Part shown: positions 35,319 through 44,591 of the stretch, piece by piece
Position numbering within the stretch: the first letter of the stretch is position 1
How the letters are laid out: every line of letters begins with the position of its first letter
Source: Vibrio brasiliensis LMG 20546
GTDB taxonomy: Bacteria; Pseudomonadota; Gammaproteobacteria; Enterobacterales; Vibrionaceae
NCBI RefSeq assembly: GCF_000189255.1
Contig: NZ_AEVS01000090.1
Location: 62,001 to 126,000, forward strand
Reading direction: 5' to 3'
DNA length: 64,000 nt
Position numbers and translations under genes: made by a program
The notes under the pieces: model-generated
What the model was told of the DNA's origin: nothing
The model's database searches: none
What the model saw: the letters and a program-made list of their open reading frames with translations, nothing else

Positions 35319-38300
35319 TTAGCTTGTCGTCTGCGCCTTTTCTTTACCACGCGGTAGTAAGCGCTTCACCTTGCCGAACAGTCCCTTAATGTCCTCTAGC
35401 ATCAGGTAGAGACACGGTACTAATATCAAAGTGAGTAGCGTTGCAAACAGAACCGCAAAACCCAGAGCCACCGCCATAGGGATAACAAATCGTGCCTGAA
35501 GACTGGTTTCAAACATGATAGGCAGTACACCAACAAAGGTGGTGATTGAGGTCAGTATTATCGCTCGGAAACGGGCACAACCTGCTTCAATCACCGCCTC
35601 TTTAATGGCTACACCTTTTGCCCTTACCTGATTGACATAGTCAGTCATGACCAGCGAGTCATTGACCACCACACCAGCCGCGGCAATCAGACCAAAGGTC
35701 GACATCATGCTCAGATCCAAGCCAAACCAGTAATGACCCCATATCGCTCCTGTCAGACTAAATGGAATAACTGACATGATAATAAGCGGCTGAGTGTAAC
35801 TCTTCAGCGGCACTGCCAGCAGCATGTAAACAATAATCATACCGGCGACAAAGAAGATCTTCTGCTCGTTCTGCTGAGCTTGCTGCTCTTCAATCGTACC
35901 ACCCAGTTCACTCTTAACACCTGGATAGTCAGTCAGAATATCAGGGATGATCTCTTCGGTGATCTGCTCAACAATCTGATTAGGCTCAACCAACTCCTCG
36001 TCTATCGAACCATAGACGTAGACACTTCGATAGCCCCCTTCACGGCGGATACTGCTCACGCCAGGTTTCTGATTGATTTCAACCACATCTCCAAGCATGA
36101 CCTTTTTGCCTTCCGGCGTAGTGATGACGGCGTAGCGCAGTGAAGAGAAAGCCTCACGGGTCAACTGCGGGTAACGAACCATCACCTTGATCTCTTCACC
36201 ATCACGTAACACGCGCTGTGCCTCACCACCATAGAAACTGCCGCCGACCTGAGTGGCAATGTCGAATAAATCGAGGCCGAGATCATAAGCTACCGGCGCC
36301 AGCGACAACAACACTTCCTGACTACCAGCGTCAATCGATGACGAGATATCAAACAGCCCTTTCTGTTGCTGCAAGGTCAGGATCAGATCCCGTCCTGCGG
36401 CATTAAGGCTTTCAATATCTGGGCCGTAAAGCAGGAAACCAAACTCGTCGCCTTTCTCGTCGTCATTAACGTTATCCGATACGTTGAGCATTTTCAGACC
36501 AGCAATATTTGGCAAGCGTTCACGCCAACGCCGCGCCAGCTCGAAGGTATTGAACGGTCGTAGCTCTTCGTCGACCAGAGGAATAACCAGTCTCCCCTCT
36601 TTTCTGCCCTGACTGAAGGTGAGGATATCGCGAATCATTTTCTGACCGGTTTCCTGCTCGATCTCTTCATCGATCGTGAGGACCGTCGATTCAATCAGTT
36701 TAAGCGCTTCAATCGTCTGCTCACTCGACACATTGTCATTCATCACCAGCTTGATGCTTGGGAAGTCATGCGGCACCTTTGGCGAAGGAACGATGCGCAC
36801 ATAACTTGCCATCACCATCGCAATACTGATGACCAGAATAGCAACGAAACCCGTAAACACACTCCAGCGCCAATGAGTACAGGTTTTGACAAAACGCTTG
36901 TACGGACCATTGATGAAAGCAAAGAAGCGAGTATTGAAACGATCGCGCCAACTGCCCTTCTTGATTGGCTTAAACTTCGAGTGCGCTAAGTGCGACGGCA
37001 GGATCAACTTTGATTCAATCAAGCTGAAGAACAGACACAGAATCACAATCGATGCGATACCGAAGAAGAAGGCACGTTCTATCCCTTTTGACATTAAGAA
37101 CGGCGCAAATACCGCCATGGTGGTCAGTACGCCGAAGGTCGCTGGCGTTGCCACACGTTTGACGCCACGAACAACGTTTTCAACCCCACCGCCATTCTTC
37201 TCTATCTCGCTGTAGGCACTTTCACCAATGACTATCGCATCATCAACCACGATACCCAGCACCATGATGAACGCAAATAGGGAGATGATGTTAATACTGA
37301 CACCAATTGCTGGCATCACCATAACCGCGCCCAAGAAACAGACTGGCAGGCCTATCATTACCCACATCGCCAGTTTCACACGTAGGAATAGACTCAGCAT
37401 CAAAGCAACCAACACCGCACCTTGCAACAGGTTCTTGAGCATCATGTCTAAACGAGCGTTGAGATAGTAGGTCATATCAACCAGAGTTTTGATCTTCAGA
37501 TCAGAAGGTAGCGTCTGGTTTTTTTGTTCAATGTAAGCTTTTACCGATTCCGCTACCGCCACCATATTTTGGTCTTTGGTCGCCTTGACCGACAGGTACA
37601 TGGCATTTTGACCAGAATACTTGAAGTATCGATCATCTTCAGTAAAACCATCTTTGATCGTCGCAATGTCCTGAAGTAATACCTTGCCACCGTTAGCCCC
37701 AATCTTAACCGGAATATCTCTGAACTCTTCGCCACTGTAATACTGGTTCTCGATTCGCACCGAGATCATGCCAGCATTAGTGCGCACTTCCCCAGCGGAA
37801 TAGTTCGCAGAGTAGCGTTGGATAGCCTTGCTCACATCATTAAGTGTCAGGCTGTATTTTTGTAACACCTGTGGCTCAATTTCGATGGCAATTTCATACT
37901 CAGGCGCACCTAACTCGACTAATGCAACATTACCCAGTTGCAGCAACTCATCTTCTATCTGTTTGGCGATAGGCTTAAGTTCTAACAGGCTACGGTCTCC
38001 AACCAACGCCATCTCAATCACATCCTGACGCCACTCATATTGGTAAACCTGAATAGGCTCCATGGCATCAGGGAAGTTTGAGGTCGCATCGACTTTTTGT
38101 TTGACCTTATCCAGAACATCATCGATGTTTTCATCGACGCTGACTTCAAGCTCAATATTGCCGCTGCCACGATAGGCGCTGGACACGGCTTTTTTGATCC
38201 CGGTGACGTCTTTGAGCGACTCTTCAAGCTTGATAAGAATGCTCTCTTCAATCTCCTGAGGCGATGCGCCCGGATACTGAGCACTCACATTGATGTAGTT

Positions 38301-38444
38301 AACTTCAATGTTGGGAAACATCTGGCGCTGGATAAAGAAAAAGCTCACCGTACCAACGATTAGAATAAACACCATCAGCAAGTTGGCCGCCACAGAGTTA
38401 TTGGCGAAATAGGCGATCAGCCCTTTTTGTTTCGTCTCTTCCAT
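35319..38444 (-). CDS. RND-family efflux pump inner-membrane subunit, second cassette
   Basis: 1041 residues, 12 predicted helices and two large loops as in the first pump. The proton-relay helix reads VLGIVVDDAIVIGESA, and the helix 10 motif reads AAAGVVVNDSLVMTDYV. The start includes NNSVAANLLMVFILIVG. A basic C-terminal tail (RLLPRGKEKAQTTS) is present. It lies nine bases downstream of its adaptor gene. The pump is only distantly similar to the first one in the window, so they are not a recent duplication. The Fur-like site before the adaptor hints at iron control. Confidence 0.92.
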   Translation of the reverse strand: MEETKQKGLIAYFANNSVAANLLMVFILIVGTVSFFFIQRQMFPNIEVNYINVSAQYPGASPQEIEESILIKLEESLKDVTGIKKAVSSAYRGSGNIELEVSVDENIDDVLDKVKQKVDATSNFPDAMEPIQVYQYEWRQDVIEMALVGDRSLLELKPIAKQIEDELLQLGNVALVELGAPEYEIAIEIEPQVLQKYSLTLNDVSKAIQRYSANYSAGEVRTNAGMISVRIENQYYSGEEFRDIPVKIGANGGKVLLQDIATIKDGFTEDDRYFKYSGQNAMYLSVKATKDQNMVAVAESVKAYIEQKNQTLPSDLKIKTLVDMTYYLNARLDMMLKNLLQGAVLVALMLSLFLRVKLAMWVMIGLPVCFLGAVMVMPAIGVSINIISLFAFIMVLGIVVDDAIVIGESAYSEIEKNGGGVENVVRGVKRVATPATFGVLTTMAVFAPFLMSKGIERAFFFGIASIVILCLFFSLIESKLILPSHLAHSKFKPIKKGSWRDRFNTRFFAFINGPYKRFVKTCTHWRWSVFTGFVAILVISIAMVMASYVRIVPSPKVPHDFPSIKLVMNDNVSSEQTIEALKLIESTVLTIDEEIEQETGQKMIRDILTFSQGRKEGRLVIPLVDEELRPFNTFELARRWRERLPNIAGLKMLNVSDNVNDDEKGDEFGFLLYGPDIESLNAAGRDLILTLQQQKGLFDISSSIDAGSQEVLLSLAPVAYDLGLDLFDIATQVGGSFYGGEAQRVLRDGEEIKVMVRYPQLTREAFSSLRYAVITTPEGKKVMLGDVVEINQKPGVSSIRREGGYRSVYVYGSIDEELVEPNQIVEQITEEIIPDILTDYPGVKSELGGTIEEQQAQQNEQKIFFVAGMIIVYMLLAVPLKSYTQPLIIMSVIPFSLTGAIWGHYWFGLDLSMMSTFGLIAAAGVVVNDSLVMTDYVNQVRAKGVAIKEAVIEAGCARFRAIILTSITTFVGVLPIMFETSLQARFVIPMAVALGFAVLFATLLTLILVPCLYLMLEDIKGLFGKVKRLLPRGKEKAQTTS

Positions 38445-38453
38445 GATCGGACC

Positions 38454-39599
38454 TTACATGTTCGATTGATTAGCTGTTAGATTCACTTCGACCTGCAGGC
38501 CTTTCTGCGGATACTCAGGTACGGTCAATACCACCTGATCATCATCGTTAAGCCCCTGATTGATCAGCATGAACTCTTTTTCAGCACGCAGAACATTCAC
38601 CGTTCTTGGCTCTAGTTGGTTGTCATCATTAACCACCCAAACCTGACGATTGTTGACCAGCTCCTGAGGCAGACGATAAATGTGTTTGAGTTCTTTACCG
38701 GCAAACTGAACCTCGACATAAGAACCAAACTTCATCGCAGGCTGATCGCTGTCGATCGCATACGGGTTCTCGACGCGCACAACCATATTAATCATTCGCG
38801 TGCTGCTATCGATCACACCGAGGTCGCGATCGATAACACCTTCACGGCGAGTATTTTCAATCCCGCGTTGAATTATCTGAGCAGAGGTACCCGCGTAATC
38901 TTGAGGCAAGAATGCGCTATCAAAGCCAGCAATTGGGATATGGACTTCACCCGCCTCAACGTTATTGAGTGTTGCAACGTGAGCGCCGGCTGCGATGAAC
39001 TGACCCACACCAATATCACGGGTAACAACCAGTGCATCATAAGGAGCTAGGATCTGGCAGTTGTCCAGGTCACGCTTGGCGCGCTTTAGTGCCGCCTGAG
39101 CAGATTTAACCTGAGCGTTAGCACTCAGCAGTTGAGGTTTACGCAGATACAGATCCGTAACCTGCTTCTGTGGCAAACTCTTAGCCTGACGTTTAGCCAC
39201 TTCGGCTTTCGCTTTCTCTTCAATCAAAGCAGCTTTGGCACTTGCCAACTGAGCTTCAGCCTGAAGAACAGCAGCCTGATAGTTATCACTTTCGATGCTG
39301 AATAACACTTCGCCACGTTTAACAATACCACCGACCACAAAATTCGGATGCCAGCTGGTTACCTCACCAGACACCTGAGCAGAAAGCCGAGTCACTTCCA
39401 CTGGTTGAAGCTCACCATGGCTGGTGATCACCACCTTGTGATCACTAGAGTGTACTTTAGATACCGTGACAATCGGCGGCGCTTTAGGCGGTTTGCTTTC
39501 GAGTTGTTCAGGCGCACTCGATGCAATCGCCGAGTAGCCAGCATAAGCGACACCCAAAGTGATAAATGGCAGTAACCAACGTAACGGCTTAGTTGTCAT
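38454..39599 (-). CDS. RND efflux periplasmic adaptor, second cassette
   Basis: 381 residues with an N-terminal helix (LRWLLPFITLGVAYAGYSAI) and a short proline-rich stretch after it. The barrel-sandwich halves include ELQPVEVTRLSAQVSGEVTS and LDNCQILAPYDALVVTRDIG. A coiled hairpin of about 60 residues lies between them, shorter than in the first cassette. It pairs with the pump gene nine bases downstream. Its upstream region (39600-39962) carries the Fur-like site. Confidence 0.9.
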   Translation of the reverse strand: MTTKPLRWLLPFITLGVAYAGYSAIASSAPEQLESKPPKAPPIVTVSKVHSSDHKVVITSHGELQPVEVTRLSAQVSGEVTSWHPNFVVGGIVKRGEVLFSIESDNYQAAVLQAEAQLASAKAALIEEKAKAEVAKRQAKSLPQKQVTDLYLRKPQLLSANAQVKSAQAALKRAKRDLDNCQILAPYDALVVTRDIGVGQFIAAGAHVATLNNVEAGEVHIPIAGFDSAFLPQDYAGTSAQIIQRGIENTRREGVIDRDLGVIDSSTRMINMVVRVENPYAIDSDQPAMKFGSYVEVQFAGKELKHIYRLPQELVNNRQVWVVNDDNQLEPRTVNVLRAEKEFMLINQGLNDDDQVVLTVPEYPQKGLQVEVNLTANQSNM

Positions 39600-39962
39600 G
39601 TGAATTCCTTATCCGTTTGTAATACAGTTGTGCAGTCTCGGTTTTGCTTGCCGAGTATTAGAATATATATACGTGTGGGGAGAGGTTTAGCACCAACTCA
39701 ATCCACACTATACACGTACAAAATGACATTCATAAATAATCATTATTGATTCTCATTTTTTGTTCATTATCGGAATAACAGACAACAGTTAGCAAAAGAA
39801 GTGCCATACATAAGCGCATGATAAATAAGCGTTCTACATAATGACAATGGCTATCCAGACTAATTTACTTGGTGAATATAATCACTAATGGGTGAAATTT
39901 ACCTCATAGTGAATACAATGAAACCTGCTACTAACGACAAATGCCAACAAGGATGTAGGTGA
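39600..39962. other. Regulatory region between divergent genes (adaptor and HAD protein)
   Basis: No gene is seen. The stretch holds the Fur-like site at 39735-39757 and a split inverted repeat TACGTGT (about 39671) / ACACGTA (about 39711) 34 bases apart, with GTGTGG / CCACAC nested inside. Promoters for both genes must lie here. Confidence 0.45.
39735..39757 (-). promoter_or_regulatory. Fur-box-like site upstream of the second RND cassette
   Basis: On the minus strand AATGAGAATCAATAATGATT and its continuation match the Fur consensus GATAATGATAATCATTATC closely: GAGAAT, then TAATGATTAT. It lies about 140 bases before the adaptor start codon. Ferric-uptake repression of the pump would fit siderophore export. 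Only a visual match; no scoring was done. Confidence 0.45.
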
Positions 39963-40439
39963 ATGAAGCAAGTCATTCTTTTCGATTGGGGTAATACCCT
40001 GATGGTCGACTTTGCCCAATACAGCGGAAAAATGTATTTATGGCCGGAAGTCAAAGCCGTGGAGCAAGCGCAAGCCACGTTACAAGCTCTGAGTAAAGAG
40101 CATGACCTCTATGTCGCAACCAGTGCTCGTGACTCTTGCGAATCAGAAGTAAGGGCAGCCTTCCAGCGAGCAGAGTTAGACCAGCACATCAAAGGTTACT
40201 TCTGTAAAGCCAATCTTGGTATCGATAAAGATTGCCCTGAATTTTATCAGGCAATTCTTGAATCACTGAATCTGGAAGCATCTCAAGTGACCATGGTTGG
40301 CGATACGCTGGAAAAAGATATTTACCCGGCGCGCGAGGCGGGTCTGCGCACCATCTACTTTAATCGACACAATCATCCCCTTGATGAAAATATGGTGACG
40401 ATTCACAATCTGTCTCAGCTACTTGAAAAGAAATGGTGA
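39963..40439 (+). CDS. HAD-superfamily hydrolase-like protein
   Basis: 158 residues. The start MKQVILFDWGNTLMVDF gives motif I as DWGNT: the second aspartate of the usual DxDxT is glycine, a form known in a HAD subgroup, so catalysis may be altered. Motif II is VATSARD, the motif III lysine is in LGIDKDCPEFY, and motif IV is TMVGDTLEKDIYPAREAG. There is a very small cap. The substrate is unknown. The start ATG at 39963 follows AAGGATGTAGGTG closely. Confidence 0.82.
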   Translation: MKQVILFDWGNTLMVDFAQYSGKMYLWPEVKAVEQAQATLQALSKEHDLYVATSARDSCESEVRAAFQRAELDQHIKGYFCKANLGIDKDCPEFYQAILESLNLEASQVTMVGDTLEKDIYPAREAGLRTIYFNRHNHPLDENMVTIHNLSQLLEKKW

Positions 40440-40518
40440 TTTGGCACTTTACCTCAACTACGGTTGAGGTTTTATAGTCACTGTCCTGTTATTCAACACA
40501 TCTACAAAGGACAGATTA

Positions 40519-41028
40519 GTGAAGACATTGATACTATTTTCCAGCGCCAACAAGCAAGGCAACACGGCGAAAACCATCAACGCCGTAAACAGTACTCACC
40601 GTAGTGAAATCATCGACATTGATCAGTTAAAGATAACGCCTTACAACTACCAGAATGACTACCCTAGCGACGATTTCTATCCGTTAGTCGATAAGATGCT
40701 CGCGGCTGATAATATTGTGTTTGCTTCGCCAGTTTACTGGTACACGGTGACGGCGCCAATGAAGGCACTCATTGACCGTTTGACTGAGTTGTTAGACGTG
40801 GCAGAGCTAAAACCGAAAGCACGTGCATTAGAGAATAAACGCGGCTTCGTTGTGGCAAGTTCAGGAAAAACAGAGATTTGCCCGATCTTTCACGGCCTGT
40901 TTAAAGGTTTGTTTAACTACTTTAATATGGAGTTTGCCGCGACTCTGCATGCCGCCTGTCACAACGGCTACTCACTGTCAGAAAAGGAGCTGCAGCAATT
41001 CACTAATACCTTAAGCCACCGCCATTAA
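40519..41028 (+). CDS. Flavodoxin-like NAD(P)H-dependent FMN reductase
   Basis: 169 residues starting with GTG at 40519, supported by AAGGAC seven bases upstream. The flavin phosphate loop is SSANKQGNTAKTINA near residue 8, and the second binding loop is ASPVYWYTVTAPMKALIDR near 75. This places it in the NADPH-dependent FMN reductase/flavodoxin-like fold group, which includes quinone and azo reductases. The partner is unknown. It is separated from the HAD gene by 79 bases and may share its transcript. Confidence 0.85.
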   Translation: MKTLILFSSANKQGNTAKTINAVNSTHRSEIIDIDQLKITPYNYQNDYPSDDFYPLVDKMLAADNIVFASPVYWYTVTAPMKALIDRLTELLDVAELKPKARALENKRGFVVASSGKTEICPIFHGLFKGLFNYFNMEFAATLHAACHNGYSLSEKELQQFTNTLSHRH

Positions 41029-41040
41029 GCGTTGCCCAAT

Positions 41041-41067
41041 AAAAAGGCTTAGCCGAAGCTAAGCCTT
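41041..41067 (-). terminator. Intrinsic terminator of the YitT-type gene
   Basis: Perfect 10-bp stem AAGGCTTAGC / GCTAAGCCTT with a tetraloop, followed on the minus strand by TTTTT. It lies between two convergent genes. Confidence 0.82.
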
Positions 41068-41071
41068 AAGG

Positions 41072-41680
41072 TTATGCGGTTGTCGCCTGTGGTTGATAGC
41101 GACCGGGTTTGTGGTTCATCGCCAGGATCAGGTTAGTGGCTATCGCCCCCATCACCGACAGAGCAATCAACGAGATATCGACAATAAACAGCGACATAAC
41201 AACGATGGTGCAATCGAGCGCCATCTGTACTTTACCCGCTCGGATGCCAAAACGCTCCTGAAGGAAAAGTGCCAGAATGTTGAAACCACCAAGACTCATC
41301 TTATGGCGGAAGATAACCAACATACCGATACCTATCATACCTCCACCGAGTAACGCCGCGTAGAAGGGATCAATACGCGCTATCTCAATCACGTGATGCA
41401 GGTGGTCAACGGCAAATGACACAATCGTCACAGCGATAAAGGTATTGAGCGTAAAGCGCCAGCCCATACGGGTCACAGACAAGATGTAAAAAGGCAGGTT
41501 AAGCGCAAAAAAGATCTGACCGAAACTGAAATCACTCACCTTAGTGAGAAAGATCGCCAATCCTGCAGTACCGCCTGTCAACAGACCGACTTTATTGAAG
41601 AAGATAACGCCCAGTGACACCAGAGCACTACCGATTAATAACGCAAGTAAGTTCTCGCGCAGACTATGTTCTTTATCCAT
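41072..41680 (-). CDS. YitT-family membrane protein
   Basis: 202 residues with five or six helices (LLALLIGSALVSLGVIFF, FGQIFFALNLPFYIL, FAVDHLHHV region). The motif GLLTGGTAGLAIFL near residue 32 and SLGGFNILALFLQERFG near 130 are typical of YitT/DUF161 proteins. In other bacteria the family is linked to membrane transport or stress, with no fixed substrate. It has a clear terminator and stands alone. Confidence 0.85.
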   Translation of the reverse strand: MDKEHSLRENLLALLIGSALVSLGVIFFNKVGLLTGGTAGLAIFLTKVSDFSFGQIFFALNLPFYILSVTRMGWRFTLNTFIAVTIVSFAVDHLHHVIEIARIDPFYAALLGGGMIGIGMLVIFRHKMSLGGFNILALFLQERFGIRAGKVQMALDCTIVVMSLFIVDISLIALSVMGAIATNLILAMNHKPGRYQPQATTA

Positions 41681-41869
41681 TTAGACTTCCTATCCATTAA
41701 TACCAAAATCGGAACAAACCAAACGGCAGGTCATTCCGATGGGCATCAGATCCACAAAAAGGTGGATCAAACCCGCATAAGATGTCGATTAATGATAGAA
41801 ATGTCGAGATTTGGTAGGAAATCACTGTCGGGATTTGTGTTAAACAAAATGTACACTTGCGCTTAACAA

Positions 41870-43231
41870 TTACGGCTTACGTTTAGAAAGTTTGACCACA
41901 TTGCCCTCGCCATTAGCCAGTTGTGCAGCCGGCTTGGACTCTTCAATACAAGGTCTTCCTTTATCACTATACATAGCTTCATCGGCAAGACTGAGTAAGG
42001 AATCTTTATCCTGCGCCTGTTCTGGGTAGTGACTAACGCCAATGCTGGCACCAATTTCCAGGCACTGTCCGTCAAACATGATCGGCTGACTGATCACATC
42101 CAGAATTTGCTGCACTTTCTTTTCTACAATGTCCAGGTCATGAAGCAGATCGAGACAGACGACAAACTCATCTCCGCCAAGGCGACCAACGAAGTCCGAT
42201 TCACGCACGCTCTCCTCCAATCGCTCACCGATTTTCACCAACACCACATCACCGGCATCGTGACCGAAGGTGTCATTGACATGCTTGAAGTCATCAAGGT
42301 CAATAAAGAGGATCGCCAACTTACACCCAGTGCGATTGGCCTTAACCATGGCATTCTCTAACTGCTTATCAAATGCCCGGCGATTCATCAGATTAGTCAG
42401 CGGATCATGCTCGGATAAAAACAGCAGTTGCTCTTGTTTGTGTTTCAGTTGTCGGGTCTGACGCAGTACTTCTTCCTCTAACTCTTTGCGAGTCACGGTT
42501 GAGCGGCACAAAGAGACGGTCATCTGATTGAAAAAGCTGGCAATAACACGAAACTCACTATCCATTTTGACCGCTTCAACCTTGGTATCTAACTGCCCTT
42601 TTGCCAAATCGATAATCGCCGCTTTCATCGCTTCTGCGCCAGATTTAAAGCGGAATAGGATCAGCCAAGCGGTGACACTGACCAGAATAGAACAGATGAT
42701 CAACCAGGCGGCGGCTGTCGACATCACACTTTGTAGGTTGGTAATGTTGCGGTTGAGCACTTGTTGATGGACGTAGGCCAGCTCTTCAGTCATATTCTGC
42801 ACAATCATGTTATAGCGTGAATGAAGTAAATTACGCGCATTGATATTGGCTGAGCTTTGCTCTCCACCCTTAGCGGAACCATCAAAGTAGAGCTCTTTCT
42901 CCTGTAATAGCAAGATATGCAGACTACGATTCATATGCTGGATATTATCCAATTGAATATTGCTACTGTTGAAGGCGGTTAGCTTGGTATCCAGTTCAGC
43001 ATGAGCGACTTCAACCTGATTGAGACTAGGTTGATCACTAAATTGTTTAAACACCCATAACTGGCTGCGTAACAGGTCAACACTCAGTTGTAACTCAATG
43101 ATCTGATCCAGTTCCGACTTAGTTAACCTCTGCTCACCATTGATCTTCGAAAATGAAATGACAATAAACAGCGTCAGCATCATGGTCGTAGTAGAAAGAA
43201 TAAACATTTTCTTGAACAGCGAATCTAACAT
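41870..43231 (-). CDS. Membrane diguanylate cyclase paired with a periplasmic binding protein
   Basis: 453 residues. An N-terminal helix (MFILSTTTMMLTLFIVISF), a helical periplasmic region of about 130 residues, a second helix (SVMSTAAAWLIICSILVSVTAWLILF) and a HAMP-like linker lead to the GGDEF domain (HDPLTNLMNRRAF, GRLGGDEFVVCL). An RxxD inhibition site (RESD) lies five residues before the GGDEF, so product feedback is likely. The upstream gene encodes a solute-binding protein and ends four bases away. Sensing a ligand through that protein is the obvious inference, as no transporter is present. Confidence 0.92.
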   Translation of the reverse strand: MLDSLFKKMFILSTTTMMLTLFIVISFSKINGEQRLTKSELDQIIELQLSVDLLRSQLWVFKQFSDQPSLNQVEVAHAELDTKLTAFNSSNIQLDNIQHMNRSLHILLLQEKELYFDGSAKGGEQSSANINARNLLHSRYNMIVQNMTEELAYVHQQVLNRNITNLQSVMSTAAAWLIICSILVSVTAWLILFRFKSGAEAMKAAIIDLAKGQLDTKVEAVKMDSEFRVIASFFNQMTVSLCRSTVTRKELEEEVLRQTRQLKHKQEQLLFLSEHDPLTNLMNRRAFDKQLENAMVKANRTGCKLAILFIDLDDFKHVNDTFGHDAGDVVLVKIGERLEESVRESDFVGRLGGDEFVVCLDLLHDLDIVEKKVQQILDVISQPIMFDGQCLEIGASIGVSHYPEQAQDKDSLLSLADEAMYSDKGRPCIEESKPAAQLANGEGNVVKLSKRKP

Positions 43232-43235
43232 GGCG

Positions 43236-44237
43236 TTAATCCCTCTGTTCTACGACTTTGCGATATGGGTAAGCGTAAAACACTTCCCTGAAGTCTGGCG
43301 GTGAATTGTCGACTAAACCGGCTTCAATTGCCCAACGGGACTGTAACTGTAAGTTCGACAGCAACGAGTTACCCAACGACAAACGGAACAGATAGTCCTG
43401 CCAGGTCCATTGCACCTGACTTGGTGGAAGATCAAGACGCGCAGCAATCATTTCTATTGCTCGCTCAGGATTGTTATTTATCCATTCAATCGCCATATCC
43501 AGCGCCTCAAGCAGCCTTGCAGGCTCGTCGCCAACAAACTCCAGATAGGGTGACCGGGAAATAAGATTAAATGACAGTTGGTATACACCTTTGACACCAA
43601 GATTAGCAACGTCGGCCACGGATAATAGGTCCGCTTCAAACCCCATTGGTTCCCATGCTGATATTGCATCAACACGGTAGGAAAGCAGTGCAGGCACCAT
43701 CTCGTGGGGCTGTAGGTAGACCTTCTCCACTGGCATGTGCTTGAGGTTATTGCTAATCAAAATTGAGTCAAAATAGAACTCACTGGCCGTGCCTTTGATA
43801 ATACCAATCTTACGACCTTCCAGCTCTTTGACACTGTCGATTCTACTGGGGACTAACGTCAGTAGTTTGAGGTCATTGTCTGACTCTACAAAGCTGACCA
43901 ATAAAGAGAGATCATCGCGTTGAAAGCTTTGAAACATCACCACAGACTCCGAAGCCGTGGCGTAGTCGACATTTCGAGACAGCATAAGCTCGGTACAGGC
44001 GGCACCGCTTGAGCAGGGATGTAAACTAACGTCGAGGTTGAAGTGTTTAAAGAATCCTAGCTGATCGGCGACTAAAAACGGCGACGACAAAGGCGACAGA
44101 GAGACCCCTATCTTAATTTTTGAAGACCGAGTCGTTTGACTGCTCTCCATTACATTTATCACGCCCCAAGCCACCGCGCACAACACAATCACAGATACAC
44201 TAAGCGCCAATTTTTTATATTTTATAATCGGCATCAT
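43236..44237 (-). CDS. Periplasmic solute-binding protein of the SsuA/NMT1 type, sensor partner
   Basis: 333 residues from ATG 44237, chosen because a GGA lies eight bases upstream; an in-frame ATG at 44249 and another at 44234 are alternatives. An N-terminal helix (LALSVSVIVLCAVAWGVI) makes a signal peptide or anchor. The two-lobe binding fold is clear: KIKIGVSLSPLSSPFLVADQ, GFFKHFNLDVSLHP, VDYATASES and GRKIGIIKGTASEFY, the pattern of SsuA/ThiY-like proteins that bind sulfonates, nitrate or pyrimidine precursors. No permease or ATPase gene is near. It is the first gene of a two-gene operon with a diguanylate cyclase. Confidence 0.85.
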   Translation of the reverse strand: MMPIIKYKKLALSVSVIVLCAVAWGVINVMESSQTTRSSKIKIGVSLSPLSSPFLVADQLGFFKHFNLDVSLHPCSSGAACTELMLSRNVDYATASESVVMFQSFQRDDLSLLVSFVESDNDLKLLTLVPSRIDSVKELEGRKIGIIKGTASEFYFDSILISNNLKHMPVEKVYLQPHEMVPALLSYRVDAISAWEPMGFEADLLSVADVANLGVKGVYQLSFNLISRSPYLEFVGDEPARLLEALDMAIEWINNNPERAIEMIAARLDLPPSQVQWTWQDYLFRLSLGNSLLSNLQLQSRWAIEAGLVDNSPPDFREVFYAYPYRKVVEQRD

Positions 44238-44296
44238 TGGCAGATCCATTTTACATACGAAACCTAGCACATATAAATTTAGTCTATGAATTAAGA

Positions 44297-44515
44297 ATGT
44301 GCACCAAGGGCTCAACTTTTTTATGTTGTCATAAACAATTTCTTCAAAAGTTTAATTCAGCTCACAAAAAGTCAGCCATTAAATCCATTTCTACTAAATC
44401 TATTCGCCGTTGTGGCAAACCCGTTTGTCGTATTGACCATCACCAAAGTGCAAACCATCAGCTTGCTCAATATAACCTGTTGGGTCGCGACATCGTCACG
44501 CACCAAAGTCGATGA
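44297..44515 (+). CDS. Possible small basic protein of unknown function
   Basis: A 72-codon frame from ATG 44297 with a Lys/Arg/His-rich C-terminal part: SAHKKSAIKSISTKSIRR, CGKPVCRIDHHQSANHQLAQ, then LLGRDIVTHQSR. The codon choice in the second half looks coding (CGT, GGC, AAA, CTG). There is no good ribosome site before the ATG, and the first 20 residues look unlike the rest, so the true start may be elsewhere. It occupies the gap between the binding-protein gene and msrA. Confidence 0.4.
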   Translation: MCTKGSTFLCCHKQFLQKFNSAHKKSAIKSISTKSIRRCGKPVCRIDHHQSANHQLAQYNLLGRDIVTHQSR

Positions 44516-44591
44516 CAGACAAGATTAGGGCTATCCCTTACCTGAGGGATCTGTTTTAATGCCAGATTAAGTTATTAAACGGAACCCGATC

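Noticed and set aside
38616-39050. 144-codon plus-strand frame opposite the second adaptor gene
   Set aside because: Lies inside a clear adaptor gene and resembles no protein I know.
39670-39717. Split inverted repeat TACGTGT / ACACGTA as a regulator site
   Set aside because: The arms are far apart and the inner repeat competes. No family with this spacing is known to me, so I list it only as a note in the gap entry.
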